This document shows positions 43,230 through 56,971 of a stretch of DNA of 62,450 nt, one piece after another. The notes under the pieces are model-generated. The model was not told the DNA's origin, did no database searches, and saw nothing but the letters and a program-made list of their open reading frames with translations. Origin of the DNA: Dermatophilus congolensis (GTDB lineage Bacteria; Actinomycetota; Actinomycetes; Actinomycetales; Dermatophilaceae); assembly GCA_030538115.1 (NCBI GenBank), contig JAUNUP010000018.1:2324-64773 (forward strand), given 5' to 3'. Position numbers and translations under genes: made by a program. The number at the start of each line of letters is the position of its first letter. Position 1 is the first letter of the stretch.

Positions 43230-43256
43230 TTGGCACTCAAGTTGACCGAGTGCTAA
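43230..43256 (+). promoter_or_regulatory. CIRCE operator 1 (HrcA site) of groESL
   Basis: TTGGCACTC-N9-GAGTGCTAA, one mismatch from the CIRCE consensus TTAGCACTC-N9-GAGTGCTAA. Its spacer contains the promoter -35 hexamer, so HrcA binding would block polymerase. Confidence 0.92.
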
Positions 43257-43270
43257 AGCCCACCTAGATT
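43242..43270 (+). promoter_or_regulatory. groESL promoter
   Basis: -35 TTGACC (43242-43247), 17-bp spacer, -10 TAGATT (43265-43270). The transcription start is predicted near 43277, giving a leader of about 190 nt. It is bracketed by two CIRCE elements. Confidence 0.85.
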
Positions 43271-43274
43271 CGTC

Positions 43275-43301
43275 TTAGCACTCGGGTTGCCCAAGTGCCA
43301 G
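43275..43301 (+). promoter_or_regulatory. CIRCE operator 2 (degenerate right arm)
   Basis: A perfect left arm TTAGCACTC, 9-bp spacer, and right arm AAGTGCCAG (6 of 9 match). It covers the predicted transcription start. Confidence 0.8.
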
Positions 43302-43464
43302 CTCGCGAGCCGCCGATCACGGAGGCGAGGAGCCGGCGGGCGACCCGGGCGAACGGCAACCGGCGCTCCGCGTACGACCCCCGCGACGGCGTTCGTAGGC
43401 CCGGCCCGTATCCATACCGTTCGTACGCTCCGAAAACAGGGGCGAAAAGAAGGAAGGTCGAAAC

Positions 43465-43761
43465 GTGTCGGTTTCCATCAAGCCGCTCGAGGACCGCATC
43501 GTCGTCAAGTCGAGCGAAGCCGAGCAGACCACCGCTTCCGGTCTCGTCATCCCCGACACCGCCAAGGAGAAGCCCCAGGAGGGCGAGGTCCTGGCTGTGG
43601 GTCCGGGCCGCTGGAACGAAGACGGCGACGAGCGCATCCCGCTCGATGTCGCGGTGGGCGACAAGGTCATCTACAGCAAGTACGGCGGCACCGAGATCAA
43701 GTACGGCGGCGAGGAGTACCTCATCCTCTCGGCCCGCGACGTTCTCGCCGTCATCTCCTGA
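43465..43761 (+). CDS. groES: Co-chaperonin GroES (Cpn10)
   Basis: 98 residues. Heptameric lid of the GroEL chamber. [19 protein letters not shown] is the conserved start, followed by the mobile loop [18 protein letters not shown] and the roof/base motifs ending in [13 protein letters not shown]. The GTG start follows AAGGAAGG. It is the first gene of the HrcA/CIRCE-controlled heat-shock operon, 49 bp before groEL. Confidence 0.98.
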   Translation: MSVSIKPLEDRIVVKSSEAEQTTASGLVIPDTAKEKPQEGEVLAVGPGRWNEDGDERIPLDVAVGDKVIYSKYGGTEIKYGGEEYLILSARDVLAVIS

Positions 43762-43801
43762 CCTGCTGCAACCTGCTCATTCACGGCTGAAGGCTAGGTA
43801 G

Positions 43802-45418
<1,617 letters not shown>

Positions 45419-45440
45419 GTCACCTGAAACACTCCGAACG

Positions 45441-45479
45441 ACGAAGCGGGCCTCACCCAATGGGTGGGGCCCGCTTCGT
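45441..45479 (+). terminator. Intrinsic terminator of groESL
   Basis: 18-bp stem with one T-G wobble and an AAT loop, starting 22 nt after the groEL stop. It can also act on the convergent whiB3 transcript. Confidence 0.88.
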
Positions 45480-45514
45480 ATGTCTGCGGCGTTGTGCTGC
45501 CGGAGGGCGAATCG

Positions 45515-45808
45515 TCAGGAGGCGCGACGCCCGCGGGCGCCGAGCAGAATCGCTTCGCGGTCGGCCTCGGTGAGCCCGCCCCAGACCCCATAGGGCTCTT
45601 GCGCGGAGAGGGCGTGCTCGCGGCACTGCAGCAGCACTGGGCAGGTCTTGCAGATCTCGATCGCCTTGGCGTCCCGGCCTCTACGGGCCTGGCCGCGTTC
45701 TCCCTCCGGGTGGAAGAAGATGCTCGGGTCGGCCTCGCGGCAGGCGCCCTGGAATTGCCATTCCCAGACGTCGGCGATGGGGCCGGGCAGGCGGGTCACG
45801 TTGGTCAT
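45515..45808 (-). CDS. whiB3: WhiB3-type iron-sulfur transcription factor
   Basis: 97 residues. The four [4Fe-4S] cysteines are C23, C53, C56 and C62. The turn EPYGVWGGL and a basic C-terminus (ARGRRAS) follow. LPGPIADVWEWQFQGACR and FFHPEGERGQARRGR match the WhiB3 subgroup, and the place between groEL1 and sigD is that of whiB3 in mycobacteria. WhiB3 senses redox/NO and interacts with the primary sigma factor. The ATG follows GGAGGG by 5 nt. Confidence 0.93.
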   Translation of the reverse strand: MTNVTRLPGPIADVWEWQFQGACREADPSIFFHPEGERGQARRGRDAKAIEICKTCPVLLQCREHALSAQEPYGVWGGLTEADREAILLGARGRRAS

Positions 45809-46463
45809 GTCATCCCTCCGTAGCGCCGAGTCGCGGGGTCGCGTCGTCTGTGCGAGCCTGCTGGTAGGCGCCTGTATGTCGGTTGACACGTGAGTCGCAT
45901 CGTGAAGTCATCGTGAATACGTTTGTCGACTCGCGTGCCGTGAGGCACTGGGCCGAACGCGCACTCAGGCTGAACGCGTTCACTTCTGTCGTTGCGTGTG
46001 GGCGTTCACGGTCCCCGGCGCTGGTGACCGTGCGTTGTGCTTGCCATACCCCCGGGGAGTGTCGGTCAAACGTCGCTGTCGGCATCTTCTCGACCTGTGG
46101 ATTCCGGTTCGGTAACGAGGCCGGGCCGTTCAGGATCGCGGCGATGAATTCGGGCCCGTTCACTTCGATCGGTGCCCGGGGGTGCCGATAGGAGTGGAAC
46201 GGAACCGAACGTGATGCCCGATCAGGGCTCCTTTGCTCGAACCCGACCTTGTTCGTCGTGTTCGGCGGGGGCTACCCTGGTCTATGGGGGTATACGCGCG
46301 GCGTTTGCTGTGAGTTCCGTGGCTGTGAGTTCCGCGGGCCAGCGATCCGGCCGTCGGCGACGACGGTGGTGAATCGGCTTGATGGAGTGGGACTTCGGTC
46401 TCGTTGCCGGGCGTCGAGCCCCTGTCGTACCGGTCGAGCGACCGGGTGAGGAGCTAGAGGATA
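45809..46463. other. 655-bp divergent intergenic region between whiB3 and sigD
   Basis: No convincing gene. The short open frames here lack family-like sequence. It must hold the whiB3 and sigD promoters. On the plus strand TACCCT (46273-46278) is a candidate -10. The only distinct structure is a 15-bp tandem repeat at 46307-46336. Confidence 0.5.
46307..46336. repeat. 15-bp direct tandem repeat upstream of sigD
   Basis: GCTGTGAGTTCCGTG followed at once by GCTGTGAGTTCCGCG (14 of 15 identical), about 130 bp before the sigD start. It could be a paired regulator site on about one and a half helical turns. Confidence 0.5.
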
Positions 46464-47113
46464 GTGACGGTGTCTTTTCTCGATCCGGAGCGTGGCGACG
46501 AGAACTCGGTAACATCCGGGTCCGTTCCCGCGATGGGATCATCGAGTGCGCCTTCTCTTCTCACGGTTTTGGCTCTGCGGGCGAAAGACCCGGAGGACAA
46601 GGAGTCGCGCGACCGGTTGATGACCGCCGTGTACGACCGGGCGTTCCGCTATGCGCGGGCTCGTCTCGGGAGGTTCCCGAGGGCCGCTAGTGCGGCAGAA
46701 GACGCGGCGCAGGAGGTGTGTGTCGCGGTGCTGATGTCACTGGAGAAGTACGACGATCGCGGCGTGCCCTTCGAGGCGTTCATGTACTCGATCTGCGCCC
46801 GCAAGGTGGTCGACGTTCAGCGCGTGTCGATGCGTTCACCTGTGCCGACCGACGAACTGCCGGAGCGGATCGATCTCGATTCGAACCCGGAAGACATCGC
46901 AGTCAACGGTGCCGACGCCGGGCTGGCGTGGAGCCTGATGCAAGAACTTCCCGCGAACCAGCGTGAGATTCTCACGCTGCGCATCGCGGTCGGACTGACG
47001 GCCGAGGAGACGGCTCAGTCGCTGGGGATGACCGCGGGGGCGGTCCGAGTCGCGCAGCACAGGGCGTTGGGTCGCCTGCGCAAGCTGTATGCGCGGCACA
47101 ACGAGGAGGGGAA

Positions 47114-47117
<4 letters not shown>
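46464..47117 (+). CDS. sigD: RNA polymerase sigma factor SigD (ECF-like, ShbA/SigD group)
   Basis: 217 residues. Sigma region 2 spans [21 protein letters not shown] and [20 protein letters not shown]. Region 4 is [45 protein letters not shown] start precedes [10 protein letters not shown]. Its stop overlaps rsdA by 4 bp, so sigma and anti-sigma are made in balance. The same gene order (groEL1, whiB3, sigD, rsdA, guaB) is found in mycobacteria. Confidence 0.93.
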
Positions 47118-50743
<3,626 letters not shown>

Positions 50744-51173
50744 GGTTTCACCATTCGTGTCGGGTTGACCCCGGCGCCCCCCGAATGCGCGGATCGTGTG
50801 GTCACGGTGTGGAATTGGCCGAAGCTTAGCCGTTTAACCGCGCGCGAGTGCGGGGTATTGATGACACGCCTCGCCCGATCCGTGTGCCCCCTTCGTTGCG
50901 CAGCCCCCGCGGTGGCCACACGACCCCACCGTCCAGGTCATCTGTATAGTTATCCGCAGGGGAGTTGATGACGGGGGTCTCATAGGTTCTCAATCGATCG
51001 TCGCTGTGCGCGCCGCTCGTGTCGGTGAACGCAAGCGTCGGGGGACGCGGAACACGAGATCGTCATCCGGGGGGAAATTCGGATGTGCCTCGTACATCGC
51101 TTCGCCATGCGGCAGGGCTCTCACGAGGGAGCGAGACACCGCGGCACGTACGGGATTCACGGGAGGGGAACCG
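50744..51173. other. 430-bp divergent promoter region between GT2 and the nucleotide-sugar block
   Basis: No gene supported. TATAGT at 50945-50950 is an excellent -10 for rightward transcription, with no good -35 at 17 bp. It would give a leader of about 220 nt before the cytidylyltransferase. The region is AT-richer than its surroundings in patches. Confidence 0.45.
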
Positions 51174-51950
51174 ATGAAGGCAGTCATCCTTGCGGGTGGC
51201 CTGGGCACGCGGCTGAGCGAGGAGACAGCGCTGCGGCCGAAACCGATGGTCGAGGTGGGTGGCTACCCGATCCTCTGGCACATCATGAAGACGTACTCGG
51301 CTCACGGCATCAACGATTTCATCGTCTGCTGCGGCTACAAGGGCGAGGTCATCAAGGACTACTTCGCGAACTACGCCCTGCGCCACTCCGACGTGACGTT
51401 CGACCTGGGCAAAGACGAACTCAAGGTGCACTCGCGCGCCGCCGAGGACTGGCGGGTGACGCTGGTCGACACCGGCGCCGACTCGATGACCGGTGGTCGC
51501 CTGCGCCGCGTGCGTGAGCACATCGGCGACGAGACGTTCTGCTTCACCTACGGCGACGGCGTCACCGACGCCGACATCACCGCCGAGATCGAGTTCCACA
51601 AGGCCGAGGGCCTGCAGGCCACGATGATGGCCGTGCAGCCGGCGGGCCGCTTCGGCGCGCTCGTACTCGGCCAGAACGAGACCCGCATCGAGAGCTTCAT
51701 GGAGAAGCCCCAGGGCGACGGCGCCTGGATCAACGCGGGTTACTTCGTGCTCGAGCCCTCGGTCATCGATTACGTCGAGGGTGACTCGACGGTCTGGGAG
51801 CAGGAGCCCCTGCGCAACCTCGCGCACGCGGGCCAGCTCAACGCATACAAGCACAGCGGTTTCTGGCAGCCGATGGACACGCTGCGCGATCGCAATCTTC
51901 TCGAAACGCTCTGGAGTGAGGGCAAGGCGCCCTGGAAGGTGTGGAACTGA
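51174..51950 (+). CDS. rfbF: Glucose-1-phosphate cytidylyltransferase
   Basis: Makes CDP-glucose from CTP and glucose-1-phosphate. 258 residues. The nucleotidyltransferase signature is [27 protein letters not shown], followed by [11 protein letters not shown] (metal Asp), [18 protein letters not shown], and the C-terminal [16 protein letters not shown] typical of RfbF. The ATG follows GGGAGGGG. It begins a five-gene block with gaps of 2 nt or 4-bp overlaps. The usual next enzyme, CDP-glucose 4,6-dehydratase (RfbG), is not in the block. Confidence 0.93.
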   Translation: MKAVILAGGLGTRLSEETALRPKPMVEVGGYPILWHIMKTYSAHGINDFIVCCGYKGEVIKDYFANYALRHSDVTFDLGKDELKVHSRAAEDWRVTLVDTGADSMTGGRLRRVREHIGDETFCFTYGDGVTDADITAEIEFHKAEGLQATMMAVQPAGRFGALVLGQNETRIESFMEKPQGDGAWINAGYFVLEPSVIDYVEGDSTVWEQEPLRNLAHAGQLNAYKHSGFWQPMDTLRDRNLLETLWSEGKAPWKVWN

Positions 51951-51952
51951 CC

Positions 51953-52981
51953 ATGAAGATCCTCGTCACCGGAACCGAGGGCTACCTCGGATACCTGCTG
52001 GCCCCTCTCCTCATGGAGGACGGGCACGAGGTCGTCGGCCTCGACACCGGCTTCTACGAGAACGGTTTTCTCTACAACGACCGTTCGACCCGGCCGTACA
52101 CGCTCACCAAGGACATGCGTGACCTGACCGTCGAGGACCTCAAGGGTTTCGACGCGGTCGTCGCGATGGCCGAGCTCTCCAACGACCCGGTCGGTGACCT
52201 GGTCGGCCCGCTCACGTTCGACATCAACCACAAGGGTTCGGTGCACGTCGCCAAGGTGGCCAAGGAGGCCGGCGTCGAGCGCTTCGTCTACATGAGCTCC
52301 TGCTCCGTGTACGGCGTCGCCGACGGCGAGGTCGACGAGACCAGCGAGGTCAACCCGCAGACCGCGTACGGCGAGTGCAAGTACCTCACCGAGCAGGACC
52401 TGTGGAAGATGGCCGACGAGAACTTCCACCCGACCGCGATGCGTAACGCCACCGCGTTCGGTGCGAGCCCGCGTCAGCGCTTCGACATCGTGCTCAACAA
52501 CCTCTCGGGCCTGGCCTGGGTCGAGAAGAACATCGCGATGACCTCCGACGGCACCCCGTGGCGCCCGATGGTGCACGCGCTCGACATCTGCAAGTCGATC
52601 CGCCTCGCGCTCGCGGCTCCGATCGAGAAGGTCTCGGGCCAGGCGTTCAATGTCGGCTCGTACGACAACAACTACACGGTCAAGCAGATCGCGGAGACAG
52701 TCGCAGCCGAGTTCCCGGGCTGCCAGCTCTCGTTCGGCCCTCCCGGGCAGGACAACCGCTCGTACAAGGTGAAGTTCGACAAGATCGAGGAGACCCTCGG
52801 GTTCTCCTGCGACTGGAACCTCGCCGACGGTGCCAAGCAGCTGCACGCCGTGTTCAAGGCCATCGACCTTGACGCCGACACGTTCTACGGCCGCGGTCAC
52901 ACGCGCCTCAAGCAGATCAAGCACCTCGTCGAGACCGGCCAGGTCGACGCGCAGCTCTTCTGGAAGAAGGTGGAGGCGTGA
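51953..52981 (+). CDS. NAD-dependent epimerase/dehydratase (nucleotide-sugar SDR)
   Basis: 342 residues, extended SDR. The cofactor motif is VTGTEGYLGYLLAPLL. The catalytic triad is in MSSCSVYGVADG and the YGECK (YxxxK) motif. NATAFGASPRQRFDIVLNN shapes the sugar site. It probably acts on a CDP-sugar made by RfbF. It is not obviously a 4,6-dehydratase of the RfbG type, whose motifs differ. ATG 51953 is preferred over GTG 51941, which lies inside rfbF. Confidence 0.88.
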   Translation: MKILVTGTEGYLGYLLAPLLMEDGHEVVGLDTGFYENGFLYNDRSTRPYTLTKDMRDLTVEDLKGFDAVVAMAELSNDPVGDLVGPLTFDINHKGSVHVAKVAKEAGVERFVYMSSCSVYGVADGEVDETSEVNPQTAYGECKYLTEQDLWKMADENFHPTAMRNATAFGASPRQRFDIVLNNLSGLAWVEKNIAMTSDGTPWRPMVHALDICKSIRLALAAPIEKVSGQAFNVGSYDNNYTVKQIAETVAAEFPGCQLSFGPPGQDNRSYKVKFDKIEETLGFSCDWNLADGAKQLHAVFKAIDLDADTFYGRGHTRLKQIKHLVETGQVDAQLFWKKVEA

Positions 52982-53523
52982 TCTTCACCGAAACCGCTGT
53001 CGAGGGCTGCTGGATCATCGACCTCAAGCCCTTCGAGGACGACCGTGGCGGCTTCTCGCGCACGTTCTGCGTCGACGAGTTCGAGGCCCACGGAATCCCG
53101 ACCGAGGTCAAGCAGGCCAACATGAGCTGGAACCACAAGAAGGGCACGATGCGCGGCATGCACCGCCAGATCGCGCCCGCCGCCGAGGGCAAGCTCGTGC
53201 GAGCCACCCGCGGCACCATCGTGGACTGCTGCCTCGACCTGCGCGAGGACTCGCCGACGTTCGGCAAGAACGTCATGGTCGAGCTCTCCGCCGACAACCA
53301 CCGCGCGCTGTGGATCCCGCCGTACTGCGGCCACGGCTACCTCACGCTCACGGACGACACCGAGGTGACCTACCAGGTCTCCGGCATGTACTCGCCCGAG
53401 CACGAGCGCGGCCAGCGCTACGACGACCCGGCGTTCGGTCTCGAGTGGCCGATTCCGGTCGAGGTCATCTCCGAGAAGGACAAGGCCTGGGCCGACTGGG
53501 ACGGCAAGGAGTTCCCGAAGTGA
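52978..53523 (+). CDS. dTDP-4-dehydrorhamnose 3,5-epimerase-like protein (RfbC family cupin)
   Basis: 181-residue cupin. DDRGGFSRTFCVDEF, the active-site His in KGTMRGMHRQ, and GHGYLTLTDDTEVTYQVSGMYSPEHERG are the RfbC-family blocks, followed by LEWPIP. No rfbA, rfbB or rfbD lies nearby, so a role in rhamnose synthesis is unlikely. It more probably epimerises the CDP-sugar of this block. GTG start overlapping the preceding stop by 4 bp. Confidence 0.88.
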   Translation: MIFTETAVEGCWIIDLKPFEDDRGGFSRTFCVDEFEAHGIPTEVKQANMSWNHKKGTMRGMHRQIAPAAEGKLVRATRGTIVDCCLDLREDSPTFGKNVMVELSADNHRALWIPPYCGHGYLTLTDDTEVTYQVSGMYSPEHERGQRYDDPAFGLEWPIPVEVISEKDKAWADWDGKEFPK

Positions 53524-54848
53524 TCGTTACCGACACCCTGCTCGAGAAGCGCGCGGCCGAGGGCAAGCCCCTCCGCGCGGGCATCGCGGGCCCCGGCTTC
53601 ATGGCCAAGGGCCTCATCAACCACATCACGAACACCAAGCCCGGCATGGAGGTCGCGGTCGTCTACGCCCGCAACCCCGAGAAGGGCGTGTTCGCGTACG
53701 AGAACGCCGGTATCGCCTCCGACCGCATCCGCGTCGTGGAGACCGCCGACGAGATCGACGAGGCCGTGGCCGAGGGCGACTACGCGGTCACCTCGAATTA
53801 CGAGGCCATGACGGCGTGCTCGTCGATCGAGGTCGTCGTCGACTGCACCGGATCGGTGGAGTTCGGCTCGCACCTGGCGCTCGCCACCCTCGAGGGACGT
53901 AAGCACCTGGTGCTGATGAACGCCGAGGTCGACGCCACCGTCGGCCCGGTGCTCAACGCCAAGTTCGAAGACGCCGGCCTGGTCTACACGGGCTGCGACG
54001 GCGACCAGCCGGGCGTGCAGATGAACCTCATCCGGTTCGTCCGCGGCCTCGGGTGCACGCCGCTGGTGGCGGGCAACATCAAGGGCCTGCAAGACCCGTA
54101 CCGCAACCCCACCACGCAGGAGGGGTTCGCCAAGCAGTGGGGCCAGGACCCGCACATGGTCACCAGCTTCGCCGACGGCACCAAGGTGTCGGTCGAGCAG
54201 GCCCTCGTCGCCAACGCGGCGGGCCTGTCGGTGCACAAGCGCGGCTGTCTGCAGCGTGACCACCGCGGTCACGTCGACGAGCTGACCGGCATGTACGACG
54301 TGGACGAGCTCAAGGAGCTCGGCGGCGCCGTCGACTACGTGGTCGGCTCCAAGCCCGGCCCCGGCGTCTACGTGCTCGCCACGCACGACGACCCGAAGCA
54401 GCAGCACTACCTCAACCTCTACAAGCTCGGTGAGGGCCCGCTGTACAGCTTCTACACGCCGTACCACCTGTGCCACTTCGAAGTGCCGAACACCATCGCC
54501 CGCGCGGCGCTGCTCGGCGACGCGACGATCAAGCCGCTGCGCCAGGCTCCCCGCGTGGAGGTCGTGACGATCGCGAAGAAGGACCTCAAGGCCGGCGAGA
54601 CCCTCGACGCCCTGGGCGGCTACACCTACTACGGCGAGTGCGAGAAGGCCCCCATCGCGGCGGCCGAGCGCCTCATCCCCGTGGGTCTGGCCGAGGGCTG
54701 CGTGCTCACGCGTGACATCGCCAAGGACGAGGCCATCTCGTACGCCGACGTCACCGTGCCCGAGGGGCGCCTCGCCGACAAGCTCCGTGCCGAGCAGGAC
54801 GAGATGTTCCCGTTCGAGGCCGTGGAGGCAACGGGGGCGATGGCATGA
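53520..54848 (+). CDS. SAF-domain oxidoreductase (homoserine dehydrogenase-like NAD(P)-binding)
   Basis: 442 residues. The N-terminal Rossmann domain (AGIAGPGFMAKGLINHITN, VVVDCTGSVEFGSHLALATL, LMNAEVDATVGPVL) resembles homoserine dehydrogenase. A central substrate domain contains HKRGCLQRDHRGHVDEL. A C-terminal SAF domain follows (KDLKAGETLDALGGYTYYGECE ... LTRDIAKDEAISYADV). Such proteins occur in sugar-modification clusters, but the reaction is not known to me. GTG start, 4-bp overlaps on both sides. Confidence 0.85.
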   Translation: MIVTDTLLEKRAAEGKPLRAGIAGPGFMAKGLINHITNTKPGMEVAVVYARNPEKGVFAYENAGIASDRIRVVETADEIDEAVAEGDYAVTSNYEAMTACSSIEVVVDCTGSVEFGSHLALATLEGRKHLVLMNAEVDATVGPVLNAKFEDAGLVYTGCDGDQPGVQMNLIRFVRGLGCTPLVAGNIKGLQDPYRNPTTQEGFAKQWGQDPHMVTSFADGTKVSVEQALVANAAGLSVHKRGCLQRDHRGHVDELTGMYDVDELKELGGAVDYVVGSKPGPGVYVLATHDDPKQQHYLNLYKLGEGPLYSFYTPYHLCHFEVPNTIARAALLGDATIKPLRQAPRVEVVTIAKKDLKAGETLDALGGYTYYGECEKAPIAAAERLIPVGLAEGCVLTRDIAKDEAISYADVTVPEGRLADKLRAEQDEMFPFEAVEATGAMA

Positions 54849-56191
54849 CGGAGAACATCGACCCGATCCCGACCACACCGGAGGAGGCCACGGCGATCCC
54901 GCCGCGTGTCACCCACACGGTGACCGAGCGCTCCGACGTGGCGCCGGGTGCGGGCCCGCAGGTGCACGACTTCGTCATCATCGGCGGCGGTATCGTCGGT
55001 CTCGCGACCGCGATGGAACTGCTGGTCAAGCGCCCCGGCGCGAGCCTTCTCGTCATCGAGAAGGAGAGCAAGGTCGCGGCGCACCAGACCGGCCACAACT
55101 CCGGCGTGATCCACGCGGGCATCTACTACAAACCGGGTTCGCTCAAGGCGAAGCTGTGCAAGGCCGGCGCGGTTCGCATCCGCGAGTTCGCCGACGAGCA
55201 CGGCATCCCGTACCGCAACACGGGCAAGCTCATCGTCGCCACCGACGACGCCGAGCTCGAGCGCATGAACGCCCTCTACGAGCGGGCGCTCATCAACGAG
55301 CTCGACGTCGAGAAGATCGACGCGGCCGAGCTGAAGCGCCGCGAGCCGAACATCACGGGCGTGGGCGCGATCTGGCTGACCAGCACCGGCATCATCGACT
55401 ACGCGGTCGTGTGCCAGAAGATGGCCCAGGTCATCGAGGGTGCCGGCGGTACGGTTCGCCTCTCGACCAGGGTCATCGACATCACCGAGAGCCTCTCGGA
55501 GGTGCGCATCGACGTTGCGCCGGCGGCTGCCAAGCCGGGCAAGGTCGCGCCTGTCGATGCCGAGCACGTGTACGCCAAGCAGCTCATCGTGTGCGGCGGT
55601 ATCCAGGCCGACCGTCTCGCCGACATGGCGGGGCTGAACCCGCAGTTCCAGATGGTGCCGTTCCGTGGGGAGTACTACCGTCTCCCGGCGAGCAAGAACG
55701 ACATCGTCAACACGCTCATCTACCCGGTGCCCGACCCGACTCTGCCGTTCCTGGGCGTTCACCTGACGCTGATGATGGATGGTGGCGTGACGGTGGGCCC
55801 GAACGCGGTGATGGGTCTGTCGCGCGAGGGCTACCCGAAGTGGTCGATGAACGCGTCGGACATCAAGGACTTCGTGCGCTACAAGGGCTTCTGGAAGCTC
55901 GTGCCGAACGTGCTCAAGACAGGCGTGGTGGAGCAGTGGAACTCGGTCTACAAGCCGGGTTACCTCAAGCTCATCACCAAGTACTGCCCGCAGCTGACGA
56001 CGGCCGACCTGACTCCTGAGCCCGCCGGCATCCGCGCGCAGGCGGTCATGGCCGACGGTTCGATGGCGGAGGACTTCCTCTTCCTCGAGACGCCCCGCAT
56101 GACCCACGTCTGCAACGCTCCGTCTCCGGCAGCGACGAGCTCGATGCCGATCGCGGAGATGATCGTCGAAAAGGTCCTGTCCCGAGCCTGA
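54845..56191 (+). CDS. lhgO: FAD-dependent oxidoreductase, L-2-hydroxyglutarate oxidase (LhgO) family
   Basis: 448 residues. After a 38-residue extension, the FAD motif is FVIIGGGIVGLATAMELL, then the LhgO signature HQTGHNSGVIHAGIYYKPGSLKAKLC, and GGIQADRLADMAGL near the second dinucleotide region. Family members oxidise L-2-hydroxyglutarate to 2-oxoglutarate and pass electrons to quinone. As the last gene of a nucleotide-sugar operon, this one may oxidise a hydroxy-acid or sugar-acid intermediate instead. ATGA overlap with the SAF gene, then terminators. Confidence 0.87.
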   Translation: MTENIDPIPTTPEEATAIPPRVTHTVTERSDVAPGAGPQVHDFVIIGGGIVGLATAMELLVKRPGASLLVIEKESKVAAHQTGHNSGVIHAGIYYKPGSLKAKLCKAGAVRIREFADEHGIPYRNTGKLIVATDDAELERMNALYERALINELDVEKIDAAELKRREPNITGVGAIWLTSTGIIDYAVVCQKMAQVIEGAGGTVRLSTRVIDITESLSEVRIDVAPAAAKPGKVAPVDAEHVYAKQLIVCGGIQADRLADMAGLNPQFQMVPFRGEYYRLPASKNDIVNTLIYPVPDPTLPFLGVHLTLMMDGGVTVGPNAVMGLSREGYPKWSMNASDIKDFVRYKGFWKLVPNVLKTGVVEQWNSVYKPGYLKLITKYCPQLTTADLTPEPAGIRAQAVMADGSMAEDFLFLETPRMTHVCNAPSPAATSSMPIAEMIVEKVLSRA

Positions 56192-56242
56192 GACAGACCC
56201 CCACGTCAGTGGGTCAGTGGAGCGAAATAGACTGAGCCATAA

Positions 56243-56270
56243 CGGATTTCGCATGCTCCTGCGGAATCCG
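56243..56270 (+). terminator. Hairpin downstream of the LhgO-like gene
   Basis: 11-bp stem (CGGATTTCGCA with TGCGGAATCCG, one T-G wobble) and 6-nt loop. It is AT-richer than other stems here and may act with the hairpin that follows. Confidence 0.55.
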
Positions 56271-56280
56271 CCATAGACGC

Positions 56281-56320
56281 ACGGCACCCCGGGCCTGCCC
56301 TCCCAGGCACGGGGTGCCGT
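56281..56320 (+). terminator. Terminator of the nucleotide-sugar operon
   Basis: ACGGCACCCCG pairs with CGGGGTGCCGT, with a further inner GCCTG/CAGGC helix after one mismatch. About 16 bp in total with a 6-nt loop. Confidence 0.75.
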
Positions 56321-56343
56321 GCTGTCTGCACGTGTTACCGGCG

Positions 56344-56349
56344 TACGGT
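56344..56349 (+). promoter_or_regulatory. -10 box for the four-helix membrane protein gene (leaderless)
   Basis: TACGGT, 6 nt ahead of ATG 56356, just past the operon terminator. Confidence 0.45.
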
Positions 56350-56355
56350 GAAGAC

Positions 56356-56883
56356 ATGGGTCGGGTCGGGGTGTGGTTGTTCGCGCTCTCGTGTGTGCTG
56401 TACGCGATGGCCGTGGCGTGGGCGTGGATCGCGCTGCCCGAGGGGCCGATCCCGAGTCACTGGAGCACTCTGGGCCCAGGCCCCGCAGACGGTTGGTCGA
56501 GCCGCGGCGGGACGCTGGGGTTCATGGTCGGCATGGGGATCTTCGTCGGTGGCATCTTCGCGGCCATCATGGCGATTTTCATGACGTCGAAGCTGTTTCC
56601 GGGCTTGAACATCCCGAACAAGGACTACTGGACCCGCCCGGAGAACATCGACGAGACGCGTCGACGCTCCCTGACCGACATGGGGACCTTCGGCGCCGCG
56701 ACGATGCTGCTGCTGATCGACATGGTCGTGATGACCGTCTTCGCGGCCAGAACCCCGAACGGCCAGTCACCGCCGTGGAGCGGGGTCGCCTTCGGGGTGT
56801 TCATGGCCTACGCGATCTGGTTCACGATCTGGACGGCGACGAAGCGCTGGAAGATCCCCCCGGAGGGCACACTCCACGTGTGA
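56356..56883 (+). CDS. Hypothetical four-helix membrane protein (DUF1648-like)
   Basis: 175 residues. Helices are at VGVWLFALSCVLYAMAVAWAW, LGFMVGMGIFVGGIFAAIMAIF, GAATMLLLIDMVVMTVFAA and VAFGVFMAYAIWFTIWTA. LPEGPIPSHWSTLGPGPADGW after helix 1 recalls the PxHW loop of DUF1648 proteins. The ending KRWKIPPEGTLHV is short and cytoplasmic. Function unknown. It stands alone, upstream of the XRE/nucleotidyltransferase module but with its own promoter. Confidence 0.75.
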   Translation: MGRVGVWLFALSCVLYAMAVAWAWIALPEGPIPSHWSTLGPGPADGWSSRGGTLGFMVGMGIFVGGIFAAIMAIFMTSKLFPGLNIPNKDYWTRPENIDETRRRSLTDMGTFGAATMLLLIDMVVMTVFAARTPNGQSPPWSGVAFGVFMAYAIWFTIWTATKRWKIPPEGTLHV

Positions 56884-56931
56884 GTCGCTGGGGGTGCCTC
56901 CCGGTCTCCGCGACCAGACGGACGACGTGAG

Positions 56932-56956
56932 ACCTATAGCATCTGCTGCTATAGGT
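56932..56956. promoter_or_regulatory. Operator of the XRE/nucleotidyltransferase module
   Basis: Perfect inverted repeat ACCTATAGCA-N5-TGCTATAGGT ending 3 bp before the -10 box, so it occupies the -35 region. A third partial half-site TGCTATTG follows at 56957-56964 and overlaps the -10. It is an ideal autoregulatory site for the XRE protein encoded next. Confidence 0.8.
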
Positions 56957-56959
56957 TGC

Positions 56960-56965
56960 TATTGT
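56960..56965 (+). promoter_or_regulatory. -10 box of the XRE/nucleotidyltransferase module (leaderless)
   Basis: TATTGT, 6 nt before ATG 56972. It overlaps the third operator half-site, so repressor and polymerase would compete. Confidence 0.55.
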
Positions 56966-56971
56966 CGATGC

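Noticed and set aside
45883..46191. 102-codon open frame between whiB3 and sigD
   Set aside because: No ribosome binding site, no family resemblance, Cys/Arg/Ser-rich composition. It lies in a promoter region.
50949..50957. DnaA-box-like TTATCCGCA
   Set aside because: A single site, one mismatch, with no cluster and no dnaA/dnaN nearby. Not an origin.
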